This document shows positions 1 to 5,173 of a DNA stretch of 5,915 nt, piece after piece. The first letter of the stretch is position 1, and every line of letters begins with the position of its first letter. This DNA comes from Candidatus Methanophagales archaeon (lineage in GTDB: Archaea; Halobacteriota; Syntropharchaeia; Alkanophagales; Methanospirareceae). The stretch lies in NCBI GenBank assembly GCA_021159475.1, contig JAGGRS010000150.1:1-5915 (forward strand). Direction: 5' to 3'. Position numbers and translations under genes: made by a program. The notes under the pieces are model-generated. The model was not told the DNA's origin, did no database searches, and was given only the letters and a program-made list of their open reading frames with translations.

Positions 1-70
1 CTCTGCTCGTGAGTTCGAGGTCGTAATCGGGCAGCGGAACTGGGAAGAGATGTATCCCGATCCTCCGTGA
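1..70 (+). CDS. C-terminal end of an upstream gene (partial, function unknown)
   Basis: One plus-strand frame is open from the window edge (first full codon at 2) to a TGA at 68-70 and reads SAREFEVVIGQRNWEEMYPDPP. The other two plus frames close earlier, at 10-12 and 24-26. The peptide has ordinary amino acid composition and looks like the tail of a soluble protein. The spacer after the stop is non-coding and carries a promoter, which fits a gene end here. Only 22 residues are visible, so the family cannot be recognised. Confidence 0.45.
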   Translation, partial: SAREFEVVIGQRNWEEMYPDPP

Positions 71-118
71 ATTGCATAGCATGATGATGCCGTGTATGCA
101 GGTATGCAGGGAGCGAGA

Positions 119-137
119 GCGAAAATTTTAAATTCGC
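119..137 (+). promoter_or_regulatory. TATA promoter of the 179-3029 gene pair
   Basis: An archaeal-type TATA element (TTTTAAAT, 126-133) is preceded by a purine-rich BRE-like CGAAAA (120-125). Transcription would start about 25 nt downstream, near 153, leaving a leader of about 25 nt before the ATG at 179. The box sits inside an inverted repeat, GCGAA (119-123) and TTCGC (133-137), so a dimeric regulator could compete with TBP. A tandem 8-nt repeat, GTATGCAG twice (94-109), lies just upstream. Confidence 0.5.
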
Positions 138-178
138 ACGCTTCGTAATGGTAATAAGGAACGTAATGTAGAGTAGAG

Positions 179-535
179 ATGGGTATTAGATATGTTATAC
201 GGATTCACGACGAACTCTTAGTTAAGGGTAAGCGTTTCAAGGTGGTGTATATACTGGATATAATGGATAAACCATCCGATTTACGCGATACAATTTCGTT
301 CCTGATGGATATGTGGCTTTCCAACGTGGATAGAATGCCAGAAGTGCTCACGATAATGGAGGCGATTTTGAGTCAGGATAGGCGATTTGTGGATATCGCT
401 GCGGATATGAGGCGATATCGTGAGACCGTGCTCAGTCGTGGAGCACCATTCACCATGATAGAGGCGAGAGCGATATTAAGCAAATTCAGGAAATGGCGAA
501 ATGCAATCGAGAGGGCGATGACGAACGATGAATGA
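179..535 (+). CDS. 118-aa hypothetical protein, overlapping the glucan synthase-like gene
   Basis: This small soluble protein is not one I recognise. The first 28 residues (MGIRYVIRIHDELLVKGKRF, then KVVYILDI) look like two beta strands around a basic turn. From about residue 33 the rest looks mostly helical, with a basic stretch near the end (SKFRKWRNAIERAM). There is no signal peptide, membrane segment or cysteine cluster. The ATG at 179 is the first start after an in-frame stop at 164-166 and lies a suitable distance from the TATA box at 126, although the ribosome binding site is weak (GTAGAG-like). Its TGA at 533-535 overlaps the next gene's ATG (528-530) by 8 nt, so the two are almost certainly co-transcribed and translationally coupled. 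That suggests a partner or accessory role to the glycosyltransferase, but no function can be assigned. Confidence 0.8.
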   Translation: MGIRYVIRIHDELLVKGKRFKVVYILDIMDKPSDLRDTISFLMDMWLSNVDRMPEVLTIMEAILSQDRRFVDIAADMRRYRETVLSRGAPFTMIEARAILSKFRKWRNAIERAMTNDE

Positions 536-3029
536 ATATGGACATAAGTGCGGGTTATCACTGTCTGAACTGGCGGTAGAGGTGGAGAACCTCGGACCGC
601 TCTCGCCCGAATGGTATCTCCGGAATTTACTATCACAGACGATGGTGAAGTTGCGTGAGCAGTCGGGACTCAAAGCGCTCTTCGATGAGGATAGGGTTGT
701 GGCTGCTGCCAGTAGTGAGTTCATTGCACGCGGATTCAAGGTAAGAGGAGACCAGATAAGGGCTTTGCTATCCAAACCAAAAGTTAGGCTGGAGGAACTG
801 GCTATTTTAACCTCAGATTATGAATGGGTGATAAAGAATCTGAGGGAGCGACTGGGGAATTATAACGCATTGCTGAATTTCCTTAAACTGCTCTCATGGG
901 CTACCAATATAAAGCTTAAACATCCTGTTGAGGCACGCTGGCCCGTATTGAAAGCCGTGGCACTCCTGGACAAAGCAGAACAGCAGAAGCTGGTCTCCAT
1001 TCTCGCTGACGCCGGCACATTCCTTCAGACAGACCCGCTGATAAACTCGATATTATTAATGAGTGGGCAAGCGAGGAAGAACTGGCTGATGGAGAATGCA
1101 CCACTCGTCGCCGGTCGTCGTATATATCAGATAGCATGCGAGATATGGCATCCGGGGCGAGAGGGAGGGGGGCTAAAGCGCGTTATGCGCAATCATGGAA
1201 AGGCACTCAAGCGACTCATTGGCAGTGATGCGGAGTTAATCCACATCGAGCCTTATTTCCCTCTTGGTATGGACAGGGAGGGCAAGATCGAGCCTTTGGA
1301 TTGGGGCAAGGCGGTAGAGAATATAAGGAGATACACAAGCTTCGAGGTGATGGTGGGCGGGAAACCGGTGGAGGCTATTGTCTATTCTGGCAGGACAAGA
1401 GAGATGGGAATCCCGGTATTTCTAATCAGGGATAAAGCCAGCCACTATGTGAAGATATTGTATTTTTACGGTGGAGAATACACGAGCTGGGAGGACTTCT
1501 CGGAATTCTTCTCCAGAGCGGCATTGAAATTGATAGTTATGGAGGAAGAGAAAGAAAGAGAAAGGCTTGGGGCGGAATACAGACCTCCCATTGTGCATAC
1601 CAATGAGGCACAGACCGCACTGGTGAATATACTGAGATTTATAGAGGCACCGAATTTGAATAAAGCCCTGTTCTGGTTCACCACTCATACCTACGGTAAT
1701 CGCGGCGTGTTCAGCAAAGAGGAGGGTGAAAGGATGTTAAATAGATGGAAGGTCCCGGACGCAATGAAATGGTGGTTTATTCGTTCAGGGTGCATAGATA
1801 TGAGCAGCGGTGGCATCAGGTCCGCAGAGGGTGTCAATGGGGTGAGTGAGACACAGGTGGAGGAGGTCCAGAGCTATGATGAAGGTGTGCCCATCGTTTC
1901 CATCACCAACGGCGACGATAGGAGCTACTCGGCAAAGGACTTCAGGCGGTTCTTCCGGGACTCTTTTCCCGATGCCGATGTTGAATTCCCGCAGCCATGG
2001 CAGATAGAGACCGTCAAGCGAATAGCGAAGGCTCGATTGGGTCTGAATCCTTATCAGCCCGTAATTTCTTATTCCGGTCGCTTAGTAGAGGAGAAAGCGG
2101 GTCGAAAGCGCGCATTTACGGATGAGAACATCGAGGAACTGGTAAAAGCTGGTGCACAGGTGGTCATCTTTGGTAATGTCCAGCAGGGGGAGGACAGTAA
2201 AAGATTGTATAAAGGTTTAAGAGAGCTTCAGAAGCGGCTGGAAGCGAAGAAGGAGTATCCAGGAAAGTTAATCCTGGTCAATAAGTTCACAATAGAGGAG
2301 CAGATAGCACTTTTAGCCGCCACCGACATTCAGGTTCTGGATTCGGACCGGGGAACCGAGGCGGCAGGGTATACCGAGGCGGATGTCTCTGCAAACGCGG
2401 GGCTTGTTCTCGGTCCACCATATAAAGAAGGTATCATACAGGCTCAGGGCGAGATGGTCAATTTCGCTGTCCCGGGCGAGGGCAACACAGTAATACCGGC
2501 GAATCCAAAGGCTGAGAGCTATCTCGCAGTGCTTAAGAGGTTGATAGAGATGAATACATCCGATTTAGCCAGATATCAGGCTACTTCTGTTCGTCTCAGT
2601 CGCATTCTGGAGGCGGAGCTGACTGCTGCCGAGTACCTGAGGCAGTGGGACGAAGCGCTCAAACGAGAAGTAGGCATCTCGGTCGAGGATACACGCGCCA
2701 TTGATGATGTGGAGATTATCAAGCAAGGAGAGAGTTTCCAGGTGACAGCACTGGTAAGTTTGAGTGAGGGCGTGCCACTGGAGGACGTACTTGTGCAGGT
2801 CTGGACGAACGCGACGAAAAGCGGTAAATGGGCACCGAAGGATATGCATCTCGAAGAGCGGGAGGGTGATAAGTATATCTACGGGTGCAGGATAGAACCG
2901 CCAGGGGCTGGTGTGTTCGAATATACCCTCAGGGCTTCTCCCGATTTCGGTAAGAGCTGGCAGTGGGCAGGAAAACCGGGTGAGAATCGTAAGATAAAAG
3001 TCATAACTCATGGTTCGCTCAAATCATAG
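528..3029 (+). CDS. GT5-like glycogen/starch synthase-family glycosyltransferase with N-terminal extension and C-terminal beta-sandwich tail
   Basis: An 833-aa cytosolic protein with the two-domain GT-B layout of ADP/UDP-glucose-type glucan synthases. Residues 1-200 are a mostly helical region I do not recognise. The first Rossmann half starts with EIWHPGREGGGLKRV (205-219), in the place of the family's KxGGL nucleotide-sugar loop. It continues with PPIVHTNEAQTAL (353-365) and TTHTYGNRGVF (385-395), matching the VHxHDWH and THN blocks. GVSETQ (438-443) and SITNGDD (458-464) match the VS and INGxD blocks. In the second half, SGRLVEEKAG (516-525) supplies Arg518 and Lys523 with the R-x4-K spacing of bacterial GlgA, and TEAAGYTEA (610-618) aligns with FEPCGLTQ, placing Glu611 at the conserved catalytic acid. 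The catalytic-site His of DWH appears replaced by Gln362, and the loop Lys by Arg211. Residues about 730-826 resemble an Ig/CBM-like beta domain. At 833 aa it is far longer than the usual ~480 aa GlgA. The ribosome binding site is GAGGGCGAT (511-519). It is likely a glucan synthase or phosphorylase-like enzyme of storage polysaccharide metabolism; donor and product are not certain. Confidence 0.75.
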   Translation: MNEYGHKCGLSLSELAVEVENLGPLSPEWYLRNLLSQTMVKLREQSGLKALFDEDRVVAAASSEFIARGFKVRGDQIRALLSKPKVRLEELAILTSDYEWVIKNLRERLGNYNALLNFLKLLSWATNIKLKHPVEARWPVLKAVALLDKAEQQKLVSILADAGTFLQTDPLINSILLMSGQARKNWLMENAPLVAGRRIYQIACEIWHPGREGGGLKRVMRNHGKALKRLIGSDAELIHIEPYFPLGMDREGKIEPLDWGKAVENIRRYTSFEVMVGGKPVEAIVYSGRTREMGIPVFLIRDKASHYVKILYFYGGEYTSWEDFSEFFSRAALKLIVMEEEKERERLGAEYRPPIVHTNEAQTALVNILRFIEAPNLNKALFWFTTHTYGNRGVFSKEEGERMLNRWKVPDAMKWWFIRSGCIDMSSGGIRSAEGVNGVSETQVEEVQSYDEGVPIVSITNGDDRSYSAKDFRRFFRDSFPDADVEFPQPWQIETVKRIAKARLGLNPYQPVISYSGRLVEEKAGRKRAFTDENIEELVKAGAQVVIFGNVQQGEDSKRLYKGLRELQKRLEAKKEYPGKLILVNKFTIEEQIALLAATDIQVLDSDRGTEAAGYTEADVSANAGLVLGPPYKEGIIQAQGEMVNFAVPGEGNTVIPANPKAESYLAVLKRLIEMNTSDLARYQATSVRLSRILEAELTAAEYLRQWDEALKREVGISVEDTRAIDDVEIIKQGESFQVTALVSLSEGVPLEDVLVQVWTNATKSGKWAPKDMHLEEREGDKYIYGCRIEPPGAGVFEYTLRASPDFGKSWQWAGKPGENRKIKVITHGSLKS

Positions 3030-3032
3030 CGG

Positions 3033-3042
3033 GTTTTAAAAT
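3033..3042 (+). promoter_or_regulatory. TATA promoter, probable original ahb promoter
   Basis: TTTTAAAA (3034-3041) lies 4 nt after the stop of the glycosyltransferase gene. A start of transcription near 3062 is predicted, 16 nt before the ATG at 3078. It would have driven ahbD before the 3121-3500 element separated it from the body of the gene. Whether it still reads through the element cannot be told from sequence. Confidence 0.45.
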
Positions 3043-3044
3043 TG

Positions 3045-3058
3045 TGTAGAGCTTTACA
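3045..3058 (+). promoter_or_regulatory. Palindromic operator candidate TGTAGAGCTTTACA
   Basis: A 14-nt inverted repeat of the form TGTAnAGCTnTACA has six of seven symmetric pairs matching. It sits between the TATA box (3034-3041) and the predicted transcription start near 3062, where archaeal repressors commonly bind. Regulation of the haem genes by iron, haem or redox state would be sensible, but the regulator is unknown. Confidence 0.35.
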
Positions 3059-3077
3059 GTATGGAGAAGAAGTTGAC

Positions 3078-3124
3078 ATGAAAAATGAACGCTTTACTTC
3101 TCTTCTTAGAAAAGACCTGCTATA
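3078..3124 (+). pseudogene. Detached 5' end of ahbD, cut off by the inverted-repeat element
   Basis: An ATG at 3078 opens MKNERFTSLLRKDLL and then runs into the element at 3121; read straight on, the frame stops at 3177-3179 after 33 codons. Joined instead across one copy of TATA to the sequence from 3501, the frame continues YGIAYQRNLIEMLKKI and on without a stop into the ahbD frame at 3601. The two flanks are similarly A/T-rich, unlike the element interior. A purine-rich GGAG (3063-3066) precedes the ATG. This reconstruction assumes a 4-bp TATA target duplication; a 2-bp TA duplication would leave the join out of frame. Confidence 0.4.
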
Positions 3125-3160
3125 CATCAATTGTTGCATCCATTTATCCCGCGGACAAAA
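3121..3160 (+). repeat. Left terminal inverted repeat
   Basis: This is the 40-nt left end of the element. Against the reverse complement of 3461-3500 it matches at all of the first 15 positions and all of the last 9, about 30 of 40 overall without a gap. The stop codon of the internal minus-strand frame (3127-3129) lies inside it, as often seen where a transposase gene runs into its own end. Confidence 0.7.
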
Positions 3161-3443
3161 AAGAACAGTGTCAGGATAGCTTCAACGCTGCCCGCCAATT
3201 CACCAAATGCCCGTCTCTTCACCATATCGGCAATAAAGAGTGTGGATGATCCACGATATACCTCACTGTCCGCCCGAATATCCGCTTTTTAGAATGCCCT
3301 TGAACGGCGGGAACAGAACCATCACCCAGCATATCAGTCGGGATGTCGAATTCGACGCTAAAAAATCCATTGATACATTTTAAGATAACGATAAAAGTTG
3401 ATGGACCTGTGAGGGTAAGTTCTCCATCCCTTAAATTCCCGGA
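3127..3443 (-). pseudogene. Frameshifted minus-strand coding remnant inside the element (possible transposase tail)
   Basis: On the minus strand a frame is open from 3443 down to a stop at 3219-3221 and reads protein-like sequence (TGPSTFIVILKCINGFFSV, then EFDIPTDMLGDGSVPAVQ). A second minus frame is open from 3288 to a stop at 3127-3129 (DSEVYRGSSTLFIADMVKRR, then AFGELAGSVEAILTL and FFFVRG). The two join naturally at a run of five A (3286-3290 on the minus strand) by a one-base shift, giving a composite of about 105 codons. No ATG, GTG or TTG lies at its head, and a TAA precedes it at 3444-3446, so the N-terminal part is missing. It is not recognisable to me. Its position, ending inside a terminal repeat, fits the retained C-terminus of an internally deleted transposase, but that is inference. 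Confidence 0.4.
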
Positions 3444-3460
3444 TTAAAACCGGAAATGAA

Positions 3461-3500
3461 TTTTGTCCGGGGTTTTTGGGATTGAAACAATTGATGTATA
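3461..3500 (-). repeat. Right terminal inverted repeat
   Basis: This is the inverted partner of 3121-3160. It begins TTTTGTCCG and ends AACAATTGATGTATA on the plus strand. An apparent TTG start at 3463, in frame with ahbD, falls inside this repeat. That start is therefore element sequence and not a conserved gene start. Confidence 0.7.
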
Positions 3501-3560
3501 TGGAATAGCATATCAAAGGAATTTGATTGAAATGCTGAAGAAAATTGAAAAAGGGCGACT

Positions 3561-3568
3561 TTTATATA
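3561..3568 (+). promoter_or_regulatory. Internal TATA box, probable present promoter of ahbD
   Basis: TTTATATA is a near-consensus archaeal TATA box. Counting about 25 nt downstream from its centre puts transcription start near 3590, about 10 nt before the ATG at 3601 and just ahead of the ribosome binding site GGGTGAT (3591-3597). It lies in what appears to have been coding sequence before the element inserted, so it may be a recruited or cryptic promoter. Confidence 0.45.
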
Positions 3569-3600
3569 GGATACATTCAAAGAGTTTTCTGGGTGATGAG

Positions 3601-4695
3601 ATGAAGCGGGAATTCCTGCCACGACTCATATCATGGAACATGACCTTTCGGTGTAATCTCCACTGTCCGCATTGCTACATAGATGCACGTGAGAGTGCGG
3701 CGAGAGACGAATTGAGCACAGAAGAAGGGGAAATGCTCATTGACCAGATCGTGGAAGTGAGCAAGCCTATCCTCATACTGAGTGGTGGTGAACCGTTACT
3801 CAGAGACGATGTCTTTGAACTCGCACGGTATGCATCCAAAAAGGGTTTAATCGTTGCTATGGGCACCAATGGCACTTTAATTACCGATTCCGTCGCCGCA
3901 GAACTGCGCGCAAGTGGGGTGAAAGCAGTGGCTATCAGTATTGATTCCGCCGTTCCGGAGCGCCATGACGCGTTCAGGGGCTTAAATGGCGCATGGAGAC
4001 GTGCACTGGATGGTATCGCGGCATGTAGAGCGCATGGTATATCCGTGCAGGTGAACACCACGGTAACACAGCAGAACTATGATGAGATAGAGGATATAAT
4101 GGCACTGGCGGAGAAGGAGGGTGCAACTGCATTCCATCTCTTCTTCCTCGTCCCCACTGGCAGGGGGGTCGAGATAAAGGATATATCACCGGAGATGTAT
4201 GAGCGGATGATAGAGCGTGTGCTGGACATTATAGCAGATGCGAAATACAAACTGGATGTCCGACCGGTATGCGCACCCCAATTCATGCGTATCGCAACAC
4301 AAAAAGGATTGGACGTGCGCAGATGGACTCGTGGCTGCATCGCTGGTCTATACTACTGCCGCATATATCCAACCGGAGAAGTCACCCCGTGTCCATATCT
4401 GCCTTTAAAACTGGGCAACATCCGCGATACGAGATTTAAAGATGTGTGGTTCAACTCGCCGGTGTTCAACGAACTCCGCGATTTCGACCGGCTGGGTGGC
4501 AAGTGTGGTATATGTGAATATCGCACTATCTGTGGTGGATGCCGCGCACGAGCTTATGGCTTAACGGGTTTTATGGACTTCTGTGGCGGACTGCACGAGC
4601 CAGAGGAGCAAAAAGGCGATTATTTAGCTGAAGAGCCGTGGTGTCCATATATTCCAGGGGGTGATAAAGCAATTGAAGCCGGAACTGGACAGTAA
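3601..4695 (+). CDS. ahbD: AhbD, radical SAM haem b synthase (Fe-coproporphyrin III decarboxylase)
   Basis: AhbD is a cytosolic radical SAM/SPASM enzyme that oxidatively decarboxylates two propionates of Fe-coproporphyrin III to vinyls, giving haem b in the sirohaem-dependent pathway of archaea and sulfate reducers. Counting from the ATG at 3601 (364 aa), the SAM cluster is C18-x3-C22-x2-C25 within FRCNLHCPHCYIDA, and the GGEP motif is at 62-65. NTTVT (152-156) and LFFLVPTGRG (180-189) are AhbD blocks. A SPASM-type auxiliary cluster domain has C246, C253, C264, C302, C305, C311 and C314, with GKCGICEYRTICGGCRARAYG (299-319, one residue split: GK then CGICEYR) and C348 in DYLAEEPWCPY. This family profile fits AhbD better than AhbC or NirJ. 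The start at 3601 is chosen because GGGTGAT precedes it, a TATA box lies suitably upstream, and the radical SAM core begins within ten residues. Open sequence continues upstream (ATG at 3532, TTG at 3463), but the TTG is inside the inserted element. The stop lies within ahbA, which indicates coupled expression. Confidence 0.85.
   Translation: MKREFLPRLISWNMTFRCNLHCPHCYIDARESAARDELSTEEGEMLIDQIVEVSKPILILSGGEPLLRDDVFELARYASKKGLIVAMGTNGTLITDSVAAELRASGVKAVAISIDSAVPERHDAFRGLNGAWRRALDGIAACRAHGISVQVNTTVTQQNYDEIEDIMALAEKEGATAFHLFFLVPTGRGVEIKDISPEMYERMIERVLDIIADAKYKLDVRPVCAPQFMRIATQKGLDVRRWTRGCIAGLYYCRIYPTGEVTPCPYLPLKLGNIRDTRFKDVWFNSPVFNELRDFDRLGGKCGICEYRTICGGCRARAYGLTGFMDFCGGLHEPEEQKGDYLAEEPWCPYIPGGDKAIEAGTGQ
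4657..4665 (+). promoter_or_regulatory. Strong ribosome binding site of ahbA, inside ahbD
   Basis: GGGGGTGAT differs by one base from the ideal archaeal GGAGGTGAT. It stands 7 nt before a TTG at 4673, which makes TTG the better start. A GTG at 4661 lies within the binding site itself and has no good site of its own upstream. Confidence 0.6.
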
Positions 4696-5173
4696 GGATA
4701 AAGAATTGCTACAACTGATGCAGGACGAGTTCCCCTTGGAGAGCCATCCATACGCAGTGCTGGCTAACAAACTCGGGCTAACTGAGGATGAGGTGTTTGC
4801 GAGGGTGAAGAGGCTCTATGCTGAGGGCGTCATTCGTAAACTGCGCACCATCCTCGATGCCCAGAAACTCGGTTCATGCTCCTCAACCCTGATTGCTATG
4901 AAAGTGCCTGAGGATAAGATGAATCATGTCGTTAGTATCGTCAATGAATACATGAGTGTAACGCACAATTATCGTCGTGAACATGATTATAACCTCTGGT
5001 TCACCGTCACGACGTGTGGCGATAAGAACCTGCGAGCCACAGTGGAGGAGATAAAGAGGAGAGCGGGGATACCCGATTCTGATGTTCTTGACCTCCCCAC
5101 CACTCGCGTATTCAAGATTGATGTCAGATTTAAATTCACAGATGCGGGGGATGTTACAGATGATGGACGATAA
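4673..5173 (+). CDS. ahbA: AhbA, sirohaem decarboxylase alpha subunit (Lrp/AsnC-like)
   Basis: With AhbB this protein forms the sirohaem decarboxylase that removes two acetate carboxyls (C12 and C18) to give 12,18-didecarboxysirohaem, the first committed step of the alternative haem pathway. About 166 aa from TTG 4673, or 170 from GTG 4661. The N-terminal half is a helix-turn-helix of the Lrp/AsnC type (KELLQLMQDEFPLESHPYAV, then LANKLGLTEDEVFARVKRL and EGVIRKL). The second half is a RAM-like alpha/beta domain. The block THNYRREHDYNLWF (about 97-110 from TTG) and DLPTTRVFKI near the end are typical of AhbA as opposed to AhbB. The gene overlaps ahbD by 23 nt and ahbB by about 14 nt. TTG is preferred because the near-ideal site GGGGGTGAT is 7 nt upstream. 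A plain Lrp regulator is unlikely given the THNY/NLWF block and the ahbD/ahbB neighbours. Confidence 0.82.
   Translation: MKPELDSKDKELLQLMQDEFPLESHPYAVLANKLGLTEDEVFARVKRLYAEGVIRKLRTILDAQKLGSCSSTLIAMKVPEDKMNHVVSIVNEYMSVTHNYRREHDYNLWFTVTTCGDKNLRATVEEIKRRAGIPDSDVLDLPTTRVFKIDVRFKFTDAGDVTDDGR
5146..5153 (+). promoter_or_regulatory. Ribosome binding site of ahbB, inside ahbA
   Basis: GGGGGATG lies 6 nt before the ATG at 5160 and resembles the site used for ahbA. It decides between several in-frame starts: ATGs at 5082, 5121, 5142 and 5151 lack a comparable site, while 5160 and the adjacent 5163 are well placed. Confidence 0.5.

Larger units (their letters stand above)
3121..3500. mobile_element. 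380-bp MITE-like / decayed insertion element with terminal inverted repeats
   Basis: The two ends are inverted copies of each other. The outer 15 nt match perfectly (TATACATCAATTGTT at 3121-3135 against its complement at 3486-3500). After a 16-nt, partly matching spacer of equal length on both sides comes a second perfect 9-nt block (CGGACAAAA at 3152-3160 against 3461-3469). Similarity stops sharply outside 3121 and 3500, which marks the ends. The outermost TATA on both sides could be a 4-bp target duplication, or contain a TA duplication as left by IS630/Tc1-type elements. The interior carries only a broken minus-strand frame, so the element cannot move by itself and would depend on a transposase elsewhere. 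I cannot assign an IS family. Confidence 0.65.

Noticed and set aside
2565..3011. 148-aa minus-strand reading frame
   Set aside because: It lies wholly within the glycosyltransferase gene's C-terminal part, which reads as conserved domain sequence on the plus strand. It is composition-driven shadow.
3061..3081. Tiny leader peptide MEKKLT
   Set aside because: Six codons with no ribosome binding site and a predicted transcription start at about the same place. Nothing supports translation.
3011..3127. Minus-strand frame of 38 codons from ATG near 3124
   Set aside because: It crosses the left element end, the promoter region and the end of the glycosyltransferase gene, with no start signal or protein-like pattern.
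3463..3600. ahbD start at TTG 3463
   Set aside because: The TTG and the first dozen codons lie in the right terminal repeat of the inserted element and have no ribosome binding site. The frame is open there but is not a native N-terminus.
5082..5159. Upstream extension of ahbB from ATG 5082
   Set aside because: It would overlap ahbA by over 90 nt, lacks a ribosome binding site and adds sequence outside the family's usual length.
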